DNA of 64,000 nucleotides. Source: Fimenecus sp045545735 (GTDB taxonomy: Bacteria; Bacillota; Clostridia; Oscillospirales; Acutalibacteraceae). The position numbers and the translations under genes were made by a program. The notes beneath the pieces were generated by a model that was given only the letters and a program-made list of their open reading frames with translations, made no database searches and was not told the DNA's origin. Position 1 is the first letter of the stretch; each line of letters opens with the position of its first letter. This document shows positions 42,317-52,779 of this stretch, piece after piece. The stretch covers positions 62,001-126,000 of the forward strand of contig JAZQBM010000007.1 of assembly GCA_045545735.1 (NCBI GenBank). Direction: 5' to 3'.

Positions 42317-43981
42317 TTACTTTCCCCAAGAAGAATTAAGTTGTACTGTTCTGTTGAACACAACTTTGTCTTCAGTTGAGGTAATATCTACGCAGAAGTA
42401 ACCCTGACGCATAAACTGGAATGTATCGCCCACCTTAAGACCATCTTTAAGTCCGCCTTCGATTAAGCAGTCGTTAAGGACTACAAGAGAATCGGGGTTA
42501 AGATTTTCTGTAAAAGCACCTGCAGTTTCGTCTGATGGGTTTTCTTTGTTGAAAAGTCTGTCATAAAGACGAACTTCCGCTTTAAATGAGTCTGCCTCAC
42601 TTACCCAATGGAGTGTACCTTTGACTTTTCTGCCGTCAGGTGAGTTACCGCCACGGCTTTCAGGGTCATAAGTACAGTGAACACAAGTTACATTGCCGTT
42701 TTCATCTGTGTCATAGCCTACACACTTAACAAAATATGCACTCTTAAGGCGAACTTCGTTGCCTGGGAAAAGTCTGAAATATTTTTTTACAGGTTCAACC
42801 ATAAAGTCTTCTTGCTCAACATAGATTGTCTTACCGAAAGTAACTTTACGAGTACCCATTTCAGGGTGTTCAGGATGAATTTCAACTTCAAGTGTTTCTG
42901 TTTGTCCCTCAGGGTAGTTATCAATAACAACTTTAAGTGGACGAAGAATAGCCATTGCTCTTGGTGCGTTAGCGTTGAGTTCATCACGAACACAAGACTC
43001 CAAAAGACCGTAATCAACAACTGAATATGCTTTTGAAACACCAATTTTTTCACAGAAGTTACGGATTGCTGCTGCAGGATAACCGCGTCTTCTCATACCG
43101 CTGAGAGTTGCCATTCTTGGGTCGTTCCAACCATCAACAATGCCTTCGTTTACAAGTGCTAAGCACTTTCTTTTACTTGTAAGGCAGTAGTTAAGGTTAA
43201 GACGTGCAAACTCAATTTGTCTTGGTGGCATTTCTATGTCAAGTGCCTGTAAGAACCAGTCGTAAAGTGGTCTGTGGTTTTCAAACTCAAGTGAGCAAAG
43301 AGAGTGTGTAACGCCCTCTTTTGCATCTGACAACGGATGTGCAAAGTCATACATTGGGTAAACACACCATTTGTCACCTGTCTGGTGATGTGGCACGTGA
43401 GCAATTCTGTAAATTACAGGGTCACGCATATTAATATTAGCTGCTGCCATATCAATTTTTGCACGAAGTACTCTTGCACCGTTAGGGAATTCGCCGTCAG
43501 TCATTCTCTTAAATAAATCAAGATTTTCTTCGACGGAACGTTCTCTGTAAGGACTGTTTTTGCCCGGTTCTGTAAGAGTTCCTCTGTATTCTCTTATTTC
43601 GTCAGCAGTAAGGTCATCAACATAAGCCAAGCCTTTTTCAATGAGTTTTACTGCACATTCGTAGATGTAGTCAAAATAACTTGATGCAAAAAGACACTTG
43701 TTCCATTTAAAACCAAGCCACTCAATGTCTTCTTTTATCGCATCAATATATTCTGTGTCTTCCTTTTGAGGATTAGTATCATCAAGGCGAAGATTACACT
43801 CGCCATTGTACTTGTTTGATGTGCTGAAGTTAATGCAGATAGCTTTTGCGTGACCAATGTGAAGATAACCATTTGGTTCAGGCGGAAAACGAGTCTGCAC
43901 CTTATTATACACGCCGTTTTCAAGGTCTTCGTCAATGAAATCGTGTATAAAATTTGAAGTAGTTGTAATAATTTCGTCCAT
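42317..43981 (-). CDS. glnS: Glutaminyl-tRNA synthetase
   Basis: Charges tRNA-Gln directly with glutamine. The 554-residue class I protein has PPEPNGYLHIGHAKAI with the HIGH motif near residue 40, RLDDTNPQKED typical of GlnRS near 65, the KMSKS-equivalent LTSKRKCLALV near 275, and a two-barrel anticodon domain after about 345. These features separate it from GluRS. Most Firmicutes make Gln-tRNA by GatCAB amidation; GlnRS in Clostridia is usually regarded as acquired. It lies 12 nt after gltX. The presence of both enzymes side by side is notable. Confidence 0.93.
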   Translation of the reverse strand: MDEIITTTSNFIHDFIDEDLENGVYNKVQTRFPPEPNGYLHIGHAKAICINFSTSNKYNGECNLRLDDTNPQKEDTEYIDAIKEDIEWLGFKWNKCLFASSYFDYIYECAVKLIEKGLAYVDDLTADEIREYRGTLTEPGKNSPYRERSVEENLDLFKRMTDGEFPNGARVLRAKIDMAAANINMRDPVIYRIAHVPHHQTGDKWCVYPMYDFAHPLSDAKEGVTHSLCSLEFENHRPLYDWFLQALDIEMPPRQIEFARLNLNYCLTSKRKCLALVNEGIVDGWNDPRMATLSGMRRRGYPAAAIRNFCEKIGVSKAYSVVDYGLLESCVRDELNANAPRAMAILRPLKVVIDNYPEGQTETLEVEIHPEHPEMGTRKVTFGKTIYVEQEDFMVEPVKKYFRLFPGNEVRLKSAYFVKCVGYDTDENGNVTCVHCTYDPESRGGNSPDGRKVKGTLHWVSEADSFKAEVRLYDRLFNKENPSDETAGAFTENLNPDSLVVLNDCLIEGGLKDGLKVGDTFQFMRQGYFCVDITSTEDKVVFNRTVQLNSSWGK

Positions 43982-43993
43982 AATTTTGCCTCT

Positions 43994-45649
43994 TTATGCT
44001 TTATATGAATTAATTGCGTTGTCAATTCTGTTCATCACTTCATCCACACCTAAAATCTGCATAATATAATACAAATCAGGAGTGTTTGTGCGAGAGGTCA
44101 TTGCAACACGAATAACTGTTGAAACATCACCGACGTGACCTTTGAATGCGTCGGGATTTTGCTTGTATTCTTTAACGTTTGGAGTAAATCCGCAAGCAGA
44201 ACAAAGTTCCTTGATTTTATTAAACCATTCTTCTTTGCTATCGTTTGCAGAATAGAGTTCCTTGTACTTTGTAAGGATTTCAACCGCATCTGCTTCGCTT
44301 ATGTGTTCGGGAAGAGTGTAATCTGCATCATAAAGTTCGTTGTAGAAGTATGTTACATAATTCTCTACTTCTTCCCAACAAGCAATATCTTTACGTGGTT
44401 TTGGATTATCACGGTCAATGTTAAGAATTGCAATTGCTTTTTCTTTATCATCAACGAAGAGTGCGTAAAGCACTTCGTTATAATCCATAGCCCAATCTGT
44501 AACAAGTTTATAGACTTCTTTTGCAGTCATAACAGAAATTACATTTTTTGATACGTCATTGAATTTAACCATATCAAAAAGTGCACCCGAAACACTCATC
44601 TTTTTAAGATTGAAAGGGAATTTAGAAATATCTTCTGTCTTGTTAGCCTTTCTCCACTCCTCAAAGTTTGAGTTGAGAATAGTGAGCATGTATTCTTTAA
44701 CAGATGCTTCGGGGTAACCTTTTTCAATATAGTATGAAACGTTTGCCTCAGGGTCTTTTCTCTTTGAAAGTTTACGCTTGCCGCCGTTTTCTTCTTTCAT
44801 AATGGGGGCAATGTGAGCGTATTTAACGGGCTTAAATCCGCAAGCTCTGAAAAGTTCAATATGAAGCGGAACTGATGCAATCCACTCATCACCGCGAACA
44901 ACGTGAGTTGTGTGCATTAAGTGGTCATCAATAGCGTGAGCAAAATGGTATGTTGGAATTCCGTCAGCTTTTAAGATAACAACGTCATTCACGTTTTCAC
45001 TCATTTCAATTTTGCCCTTAATCATATCGTCAAACTTGATTTTTCTTGAAATATCACCGGTTGAGCGAAGACGGACTGTGTATTGAGCACCACTGTTGAT
45101 TTTTTCAATGATTTCATCATCAGCAAGGTCACGGCATTTTGCGTATGAGCCGTAGTAACCTTTAATGTCTTCATTTTCTTGCTTTGCACGGATTTCGTCA
45201 AGGTCTTCAGGAGTGCAGAAGCAAGGGTAAGCCTTGCCTTCTTCCATAAGTTTTTTAGCAAAAGCACGGTAGATTGCACGGCGATGACTTTGAGTATAAG
45301 GACCATATTTGCCGTACTCAGTATTGAAACCTGTAACGCCCTCGTCGGGAGAAACACCGAAAGCCTTAAGACCTGTTACAATACCTGTAACACCATCTTC
45401 TACTTCACGTTTTTTATCTGTATCTTCAATACGGAGCATAAATACACCGTCTGTAGTTTGTGCAGTAAGTTTTGAAGCAAAACCTGCATAAAGTCCGCCA
45501 AAGTGCAAATATCCTGTAGGGCTTGGAGCAAAACGAGTTACTCTTGCACCCTCGGGAAGATTTCTTGCAGGGTAAAGTTCTTCGTAATATTCTGTGGACT
45601 TGTCCACGTCGCTGAAAATCAGTTCAGCAATTTTTTTGCAGTCTGTCAT
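43994..45649 (-). CDS. gltX: Glutamyl-tRNA synthetase
   Basis: Charges tRNA-Glu. The 551-residue class I synthetase has TRFAPSPTGYLHFGGL near residue 40, where HFGG stands for HIGH. It has MLRIEDTDKKREV near 72, HVVRGDEWIASVPLH near 240, and KLSKRKDPEA for KMSKS near 290. It is longer than typical bacterial GluRS (about 470-500) because of an N-terminal extension of about 35 residues before the catalytic motif and extra C-terminal sequence. It sits 10 nt after the GDPD gene and 12 nt before glnS. Given a separate GlnRS, this enzyme may be a discriminating GluRS; that is inference. Confidence 0.92.
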   Translation of the reverse strand: MTDCKKIAELIFSDVDKSTEYYEELYPARNLPEGARVTRFAPSPTGYLHFGGLYAGFASKLTAQTTDGVFMLRIEDTDKKREVEDGVTGIVTGLKAFGVSPDEGVTGFNTEYGKYGPYTQSHRRAIYRAFAKKLMEEGKAYPCFCTPEDLDEIRAKQENEDIKGYYGSYAKCRDLADDEIIEKINSGAQYTVRLRSTGDISRKIKFDDMIKGKIEMSENVNDVVILKADGIPTYHFAHAIDDHLMHTTHVVRGDEWIASVPLHIELFRACGFKPVKYAHIAPIMKEENGGKRKLSKRKDPEANVSYYIEKGYPEASVKEYMLTILNSNFEEWRKANKTEDISKFPFNLKKMSVSGALFDMVKFNDVSKNVISVMTAKEVYKLVTDWAMDYNEVLYALFVDDKEKAIAILNIDRDNPKPRKDIACWEEVENYVTYFYNELYDADYTLPEHISEADAVEILTKYKELYSANDSKEEWFNKIKELCSACGFTPNVKEYKQNPDAFKGHVGDVSTVIRVAMTSRTNTPDLYYIMQILGVDEVMNRIDNAINSYKA

Positions 45650-45659
45650 TTTGTACCTC

Positions 45660-46517
45660 TTATTCGGGAAGAATTGCGTTTGTTGTTATATACTTCACGC
45701 CGTTTTTAATCATTTCGTTGAGCATTTCTTTAGTGTCAACTGTCCAGCAAGCTGCTGTAAGATTATTATCGTGAATTTTCTGAATCATATGTGGTTTGTC
45801 AACGTTGCGTTTTGCCTCAAAAGCAACACCGTTTCCGTTTTCAATACATTCAAGAAGTTTTTCATCAGTAATGCTATGAACAAGAAGCCACAAATCCATA
45901 TTTGGTGAAAGTTTTCTGAATTCACGAAGTACAGGTGCGTGGAATGAAATGAGGATTACATCATCTTCAATGCCGTAGTCACAAATGATTTTATAAAGAC
46001 TTTCAACCTTGTCAATACGCTTGTCCTTAACTTCAATCATAGGTTTGATATTTGCTTCTTTACAAATTTCAATAAACTCTTCAACAAGGCAAGGACGTGC
46101 ATCGGGATAATCTTTAATATTAGCACCATTTGTGTATCTTATTTTTGAAAGTTTTTCGTCATAAGACATTGTCTTAACGTCGCCCTTTTCTTCGCACATT
46201 GACTGAAGCATATAGTCGTGAATAATTACCCACTTGTCGTCAGTTGTGCAATGGACGTCACATTCAAGAGCATAGTAGTTGTATTTTGCAGCTTCTTTGA
46301 ATGCCTCAATAGTGTTTTCAGGACAAACAGAAGAAAGACCCCTGTGTGCGGTAAGATGAATTTCAGGTGCTTCATTTTCAACTGATTCGCTGAATTTGAG
46401 AGTATCCTTTGCGTTTTTTGCACCGTAACGGATATCAACATATTTTTTTCTTGCAAGAATTGCAAGTGCTGTTGTTGGAATTGCAAATCCTAAAAATCTT
46501 TTTGTTCCTTTTTTCAT
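45660..46517 (-). CDS. Glycerophosphodiester phosphodiesterase, membrane-anchored
   Basis: Hydrolyses glycerophosphodiesters to glycerol-3-phosphate and an alcohol. The 285-residue protein has a hydrophobic N terminus (about 7-23) that could anchor it, then the GDPD barrel. The latter has TAHRGLSSVCPENTIEAF near residue 55 with the catalytic His-Arg, ALECDVHCTTD with the metal Glu-Asp near 78, and EVKDKRIDKVE near 160. GGGG-CGAA precedes ATG 46517. It is first in the operon with gltX and glnS. Lipid or teichoic acid turnover are possible substrates. Confidence 0.88.
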   Translation of the reverse strand: MKKGTKRFLGFAIPTTALAILARKKYVDIRYGAKNAKDTLKFSESVENEAPEIHLTAHRGLSSVCPENTIEAFKEAAKYNYYALECDVHCTTDDKWVIIHDYMLQSMCEEKGDVKTMSYDEKLSKIRYTNGANIKDYPDARPCLVEEFIEICKEANIKPMIEVKDKRIDKVESLYKIICDYGIEDDVILISFHAPVLREFRKLSPNMDLWLLVHSITDEKLLECIENGNGVAFEAKRNVDKPHMIQKIHDNNLTAACWTVDTKEMLNEMIKNGVKYITTNAILPE

Positions 46518-46562
46518 TTCATTCGCCCCTTAAAAAATGTGCATATTTATACAATTATAGTC

Positions 46563-46591
46563 ATTATACAACAACGAATAAAAAAAGTAAA
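46563..46591 (-). promoter_or_regulatory. Promoter of the GDPD-gltX-glnS operon
   Basis: On the minus strand TTTACT (46586-46591), 17-nt spacer, TATAAT (46563-46568) with a TG just upstream. Confidence 0.55.
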
Positions 46592-46651
46592 TGAATATTT
46601 AGAAAAAATATATATTTATTATAGTATAAAAATTAAGCCAATAACTGTAAC

Positions 46652-46680
46652 TTGCGTTTTTTAATATTCTGTGGTACAAT
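46652..46680 (+). promoter_or_regulatory. Promoter of the M23 peptidase and downstream genes
   Basis: TTGCGT (46652-46657), 17-nt spacer, TACAAT (46675-46680) with a TG extension. Confidence 0.65.
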
Positions 46681-46724
46681 TCAAATATATATTGGATTTT
46701 TATGTCCGTAAATGAGGAATTGTT

Positions 46725-48443
46725 ATGTTTGAAAACATTTACAATCAAATATATTATATCGGAATTCAGACAATGCGTTATGGCAAAAGGTTTTTCAAAT
46801 GGCTTTGGGCTTTAATACTCAAACCAATTAAAACTATTGCTACGCTTTTCTTTACCGTGCTAATTCTTATTGACAAATTTGCTCTTAAAACTTTCCACGA
46901 AAGTGTTACGGAATTCAGCAAATTGTTTGACGATGCACAGAACGTTTCTGATAAGATTGCAGAGGCCAATGCTGAAGGCAAGGGCACATTGTTCCGCAGA
47001 CTTACAAAGTATGCAAAAAAAGCGTATAAACGTTATACAAAAGCGTTTGTTTACGTGCTTAATTTTGTGTTGCCTATAGCCTCACTTTTTGTGCTCGTAA
47101 ATGTTGTAAATGCTTGGACTAATACTACATTTGCACTTGAAGTTAATTATAACGATAAAACAATCGGTTATGTGCAGAGTGAGGCGGTTTATAAAGAGGC
47201 TCGCGAACTGGCTTTTGACCGTCTTGATGTTTCTGCCGCATCATCGGTTGTGACAGATGACGGTGAAGAAACTGAACTTATCGGTGATGCTGATTATAAA
47301 ATTAAAGCGGTAAAACTCAGCCAGATTAATGACGCATCTGAAATTTGCGACAAACTTATTGAGAACTCTGACAGTAAAATTACAAATGCTTGCGGAATTT
47401 ACATTGATGACAGTTTTGTATGTGCCGTTAAAAATGAAACCGATGCGTTGAGCGTTTTTGACAGTATTCTTGCAGAACATGAAACAGGCGAGGAAAATGC
47501 TGTTGTAAGTTTTGTTGAAAATATTGAGTATGTGCAGGGGCTATACCCCGATAACGAAAGCACGGTAAAGGATGCTTCATATCTTAGCGAAAAACTTAAT
47601 TCTAAAAAGAGCGAGGCTCGTTATTATACTGTTCAGGCAGGGGACACTGTTTCACAGATTGCACAGAAATTCCAAATGACATCTTCACAAATTTTCAATC
47701 TCAACCCTGAACTTAAAGAAAATATTTACATAGGTCAAAAAATCCTCTTGTCAAATGAGGTTAATTTCATTCGCGTTCAGATTACAAAAACTGAAACAAG
47801 AAAAGTTGAAATTCCTTATGAAACAGTTGAGGTAAAGACGGACAAGCTCTATGTCGGCGATAAAAAGACAATTACAGCGGGCGTAAACGGAATTGAAGAA
47901 GTTACTGAACTCGTTACTTATATTGACGGTGTAAAGGTTTCAACGAAAGAAGTTTCACGAACAACAATTCGTGAAGCAGTTGACAAAAAAGTTCAGGTTG
48001 GTACAAAGAAGAATTCTTATTCATCAGGTGCTATTGTGTCTGGTGGCGGAAGACTTTTATGGCCTGCAGTGGGTGCTTACTCAATTTCTTCTGGCTATGG
48101 CTACCGTAATTTTGGTGACGGTTGGCACGGCGGTGTTGATATTGTACGACCGGGAGGAAGTACGGGTTGCACAGTTGTTGCGGCAGAATCGGGCACAGTA
48201 ACCTTTGCAGGTTGGTATGGCTCAGGCGGTAATACGGTAATCATTAATCACGGCGGCGGACTTACAACTATGTATTGTCATATGAGAAACGGCTCATTAA
48301 GAGTATATTCAGGACAAAGAGTTGTCAGAGGACAAGCTGTAGGTCAAATTGGTGCAACGGGTTATGTTACGGGTGCACATCTTCACTTTGAAGTTAAGGT
48401 GAATGGTAGAAATGTCAACCCTATGAACTATTTAAGCAGATAA
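46725..48443 (+). CDS. LysM-G5-M23 cell-wall metallopeptidase
   Basis: Predicted zinc endopeptidase acting on peptidoglycan. The 572-residue protein has a hydrophobic segment near 25-50 and a membrane helix near 108-130. A LysM domain at about 299-345 (YYTVQAGDTVSQIAQKF) follows, then a G5 domain at about 355-430, and an M23 domain from about 450 to the end. Zinc ligands are His468 and Asp472 (HGGVDIV) and His554 in HLHFEV, with His552 as catalytic residue; all are intact. LysM and G5 should bind the wall. TGAGGAATTG precedes ATG 46725. The kinase-like gene follows after 21 nt, so it may be co-transcribed with the PqqD/ABC cassette. Confidence 0.92.
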   Translation: MFENIYNQIYYIGIQTMRYGKRFFKWLWALILKPIKTIATLFFTVLILIDKFALKTFHESVTEFSKLFDDAQNVSDKIAEANAEGKGTLFRRLTKYAKKAYKRYTKAFVYVLNFVLPIASLFVLVNVVNAWTNTTFALEVNYNDKTIGYVQSEAVYKEARELAFDRLDVSAASSVVTDDGEETELIGDADYKIKAVKLSQINDASEICDKLIENSDSKITNACGIYIDDSFVCAVKNETDALSVFDSILAEHETGEENAVVSFVENIEYVQGLYPDNESTVKDASYLSEKLNSKKSEARYYTVQAGDTVSQIAQKFQMTSSQIFNLNPELKENIYIGQKILLSNEVNFIRVQITKTETRKVEIPYETVEVKTDKLYVGDKKTITAGVNGIEEVTELVTYIDGVKVSTKEVSRTTIREAVDKKVQVGTKKNSYSSGAIVSGGGRLLWPAVGAYSISSGYGYRNFGDGWHGGVDIVRPGGSTGCTVVAAESGTVTFAGWYGSGGNTVIINHGGGLTTMYCHMRNGSLRVYSGQRVVRGQAVGQIGATGYVTGAHLHFEVKVNGRNVNPMNYLSR

Positions 48444-48464
48444 TAATTTTAACAGGATTTGCAT

Positions 48465-49178
48465 ATGGAAAAATTTATAATCGCAGGATTAAAAACTGAA
48501 TATCATGTGCGTGGCGAACTTTTGCGTGAACGTTCAGAACCATATAAGGCGGATTTCGACAGTTCTGAAACTCAAATTAGATTGAATATAAAAGAGGACT
48601 TTATCAAAAAGAAAAAAGAAGAAATCCCGTATCTTTCGATTGATGAACACGAGTATATGTGGACTTGTGAAGCGTTTTACAGCGAACTTTTAAAGCACGG
48701 CGGTATGATGCTCCATTCGTCTTGCGTTGAAAAAGACGGGTTTGCGTATCTCTTTTCTGCAAGAAGTGGAACGGGAAAATCAACGCATACACATTTGTGG
48801 CTTAAAAATCTTGAGGGAACAAGAATTGTCAACGACGATAAGCCTGCCCTCATTTGTGAAGATGGTAAGTGGTATGCTTGCGGAACACCTTTTTCGGGTA
48901 AAACTGACGAAAATCTTGATGTAAAAATTCCTATAAGAGCAATCACATTCTTGCATAGAAGCGAAAAGAATGAAGTGAGAAGAATTCCACCATTTCAAAC
49001 AGTAAGTTTGCTTCTTGAACAGACAATTAAGCCTGCTGACAGAACTCTTGCAGAGAATATGCTTGATTTAGCAGACAAACTCTTGCGTTACGTGCCTGTC
49101 TTCTCTTTAGGGTGCAATATGGATGATGATGCGGCAATAGTTGCCTATAATGAAATTGAAAGGTTGATTAACGAATGA
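48465..49178 (+). CDS. HPr-kinase-related P-loop protein of RiPP type
   Basis: Putative peptide or protein kinase. ATG 48465 lies 7 nt after AGGA; a TTG two codons earlier is unlikely. The 237-residue product has the P-loop SARSGTGKST (Lys105, Ser106), preceded by LHSSCVEKDGFAYLFSA, and the INDD-type motif RIVNDDKPAL followed by GTPFSGKT. These match HprK/PEP-carboxykinase-like kinases (HprK_rel families) found in lasso-peptide and related clusters, where one phosphorylates the peptide C terminus. The receiver-domain N terminus of true HprK is absent. Its stop overlaps the PqqD-like start by 4 bp (ATGA), tying the two together. Confidence 0.8.
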   Translation: MEKFIIAGLKTEYHVRGELLRERSEPYKADFDSSETQIRLNIKEDFIKKKKEEIPYLSIDEHEYMWTCEAFYSELLKHGGMMLHSSCVEKDGFAYLFSARSGTGKSTHTHLWLKNLEGTRIVNDDKPALICEDGKWYACGTPFSGKTDENLDVKIPIRAITFLHRSEKNEVRRIPPFQTVSLLLEQTIKPADRTLAENMLDLADKLLRYVPVFSLGCNMDDDAAIVAYNEIERLINE

Positions 49179-49441
49179 AAATAAAAGATGGTTATATTTT
49201 AAAAGAAGTTGCAGGTGCTAAAATCGTTATTGCAACAGGTACGCAAAAAATGAATTTCAACGGTGTTATGACCTTTAACAGCGTCGGTGCAGATGTTTTT
49301 AATATGCTTGACGGCACAAATACTGTTGAAGATATTGCAAAAAAGATTGCAGATGATTATGGCGTGCCATATGAAAGAGTAAAAACAGACGTTGAAAATC
49401 TTATTAAAAAGATGAAAGAACATAATTTAATTGAAGAATAA
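49175..49441 (+). CDS. PqqD-family peptide-recognition protein
   Basis: Small 88-residue PqqD-like protein. It has the family pattern GYILKEVAGAKIVIATG near the N terminus, NSVGADVFNMLDGTNTVEDI in the middle (the SxxGxxIWxLLDG-type motif), and a C-terminal helix pair ending MKEHNLIEE. PqqD domains fold as RiPP recognition elements that bind leader peptides for modifying enzymes. ATG 49175 overlaps the kinase stop by 4 bp, and the ABC transporter follows 9 nt after its stop. No radical SAM, cyclase or leader peptidase gene is near, so its client is unknown. Confidence 0.85.
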   Translation: MKIKDGYILKEVAGAKIVIATGTQKMNFNGVMTFNSVGADVFNMLDGTNTVEDIAKKIADDYGVPYERVKTDVENLIKKMKEHNLIEE

Positions 49442-49450
49442 GGCGAACAA

Positions 49451-51094
49451 ATGAAAGATTTAGCAGTTTTAAAGTGGATTTATAACAACTGCGGAAAACG
49501 CAGGGCAGAAGGCGTGGCACTTGTAGTGTTGAACGCTTGGTCTGCTGTGTGCGTTACTATGTTTGCTATGCTTTCAAAAACTGTAATGGATAATGCCCAA
49601 AGCGGAAACGCAGACGAAATGTTCAGAAACGCTTTTTATCTGTTGCTTTTGATTGTTTCGCAGATTCTTGCAAGAATTTTAGCGTCATATATTGAGGCAG
49701 TAAGTCAAGGTAAAGCGGAAATAGGCTTAAAAACCAATGTTTTTAAAAATATTGTTTATGGTGAATATGCAAATGTCAACGAGCGTCACAGCGGTGACCT
49801 TATGGCGAGACTTACGGCAGATGTTTCTGTTGTAAGTGATAATTATGTGCATATTTTTCCTGCGTTAGTGAGTTATGCTGTTAGAATTTCAAGTGCGGCT
49901 GTAGCTTTGTTTGCTCTTGACAGAAACTTCGCAGTTATTTTTATCGTTTGTGGTATAATCGTAGTGTTTTTGGCGGCGGCGTTTAGAAAAACTCTTAAAA
50001 ATCTGCATCTTAAAGTGCAAAAAAGAGATGCTAGAGTACGTTCTTTTATGCAGGAAATGATTGAAAATCTTTTTGCAGTAAAGGTTTTTGGTATTGAAGA
50101 AAAGATTATCAAACGTTCATACAAACAACAGAAGAAGTTTTATCGTGAAAAAGTAAGAAAAAAAAGCTTTTCGATTTTAGCTACCATCAGTTTTTCACTT
50201 GCCTTTGCAGCTGGCTATCTAGCTGCAGTGTCATACGGTTCATATGGAGTTCTAAAAGGAACAATGACATTTGGTACTGTTGTTGCAATAGTTCAGCTTG
50301 TAAATCAGTTGCAGTCGCCTGTTGTAGGTGTCACAAGTGTCTTGCCGTCTTTTTATGGAATGATTGCATCAGCACAACGTTTAATGGAAATTACAGAAAT
50401 CAAGAGAGATAATACTGATTGTGATTTTAATGTTACATATGAGGAATTCAAAAGAATTAAGGCTGAAGATGTGTCGTTTGGTTATGGTGAAGAAAAGGTT
50501 ATTTCCAACGCAACCTTTACAGTTGAAAAAGGTGAGTTTGTAGGAATAAAAGGTCCGTCGGGTGCAGGAAAATCCACGATTTTCAAGTTGATTACGGGAC
50601 TTTACTCGGCAAATAGCGGGAATATTTTTACAGAAACAGAGAAAGGCGATTATTCCTGCCAAAAAACAAGACATCTGTTCTCAGTTGTTCCGCAAGGCAA
50701 TATGCTTTTCAGCGGAACAGTAAAAGAAAATGTCACGCTTCTACGTCCGGAAGCAACAGATGAAGAAATAAATAATGCGATTTCTGATGCTTGTGCAGAA
50801 TTTGTTTATGAACTTGAAAACGGACTTGATTTTGTGTTGAGTGAAGATGGTGGCGGAATTTCAGAAGGTCAGGCTCAGCGACTTGCTGTTGCACGTGCAC
50901 TTTTAGGCGAAGGCAAAATTCTTCTTATGGATGAATCAACCAGTGCTCTTGACAATGAAAGCGAAAAGAGATTGCTTGAAAATCTAAAAAAACGAGAAGA
51001 TATTACAGTGCTGTTTATTACTCATCGTGAATCAGTTCTTGAAAGATGCGACAGAGAAATTATAGTTTCTGACGGCAAAATTGAAGAAAGTTAA
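49451..51094 (+). CDS. ABC exporter, fused membrane and ATPase domains
   Basis: Half-transporter of 547 residues: about six membrane helices in residues 20-310 and an ATPase domain after about 335. Walker A is GPSGAGKST with Lys374, the Q-loop is in VVPQGNMLF, the signature is ISEGQAQRLAVARALL, and Walker B is ILLMDEST. All are intact. There is no N-terminal C39 peptidase, so it does not itself cut leaders. It lies 9 nt after the PqqD-like gene, and in lasso-peptide clusters a transporter of this type exports the product. A homodimer exporting a modified peptide is the simplest reading. Multidrug export is the alternative. Confidence 0.85.
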   Translation: MKDLAVLKWIYNNCGKRRAEGVALVVLNAWSAVCVTMFAMLSKTVMDNAQSGNADEMFRNAFYLLLLIVSQILARILASYIEAVSQGKAEIGLKTNVFKNIVYGEYANVNERHSGDLMARLTADVSVVSDNYVHIFPALVSYAVRISSAAVALFALDRNFAVIFIVCGIIVVFLAAAFRKTLKNLHLKVQKRDARVRSFMQEMIENLFAVKVFGIEEKIIKRSYKQQKKFYREKVRKKSFSILATISFSLAFAAGYLAAVSYGSYGVLKGTMTFGTVVAIVQLVNQLQSPVVGVTSVLPSFYGMIASAQRLMEITEIKRDNTDCDFNVTYEEFKRIKAEDVSFGYGEEKVISNATFTVEKGEFVGIKGPSGAGKSTIFKLITGLYSANSGNIFTETEKGDYSCQKTRHLFSVVPQGNMLFSGTVKENVTLLRPEATDEEINNAISDACAEFVYELENGLDFVLSEDGGGISEGQAQRLAVARALLGEGKILLMDESTSALDNESEKRLLENLKKREDITVLFITHRESVLERCDREIIVSDGKIEES

Positions 51095-51112
51095 ATATTT
51101 TATAAAAAAAGA

Positions 51113-51141
51113 TTGCATAAAGCAACTTGCTTTGATATAAT
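51113..51141 (+). promoter_or_regulatory. Promoter of the BY-kinase gene with operator-like dyad
   Basis: TTGCAT (51113-51118), 17-nt spacer, TATAAT (51136-51141) with a TG extension. The spacer is nearly filled by the perfect dyad AAAGCAA-C-TTGCTTT (51119-51133). Confidence 0.75.
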
Positions 51142-51191
51142 AGGTTGGATTAAAACACAACTTGGGATTTTGTGATAGGAGTGTTAATAAT

Positions 51192-52706
<1,515 letters not shown>

Positions 52707-52720
52707 TTAAAAACAATTTA

Positions 52721-52751
52721 CAAACCGTACTTGTTGTACGGTTTGTTTTTG
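52721..52751 (+). terminator. Terminator of the BY-kinase gene
   Basis: CAAACCGTAC (52721-52730) and GTACGGTTTG (52736-52745) over TTGTT, followed by TTTTTG. Confidence 0.85.
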
Positions 52752-52779
52752 CATACAGATTACTACAAGGATGTAAAAA

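Noticed and set aside
48465..49178. True HPr kinase/phosphorylase or PEP carboxykinase
   Set aside because: Lacks the N-terminal domain of HprK and the length of PEP carboxykinase; context with PqqD and ABC exporter fits the HprK-related peptide kinases better.
51095..51191. Hidden RiPP precursor ORF after the ABC exporter
   Set aside because: The gap holds only the promoter and leader of the BY-kinase; no small frame with a ribosome site is seen, nor between 48443 and 49451.
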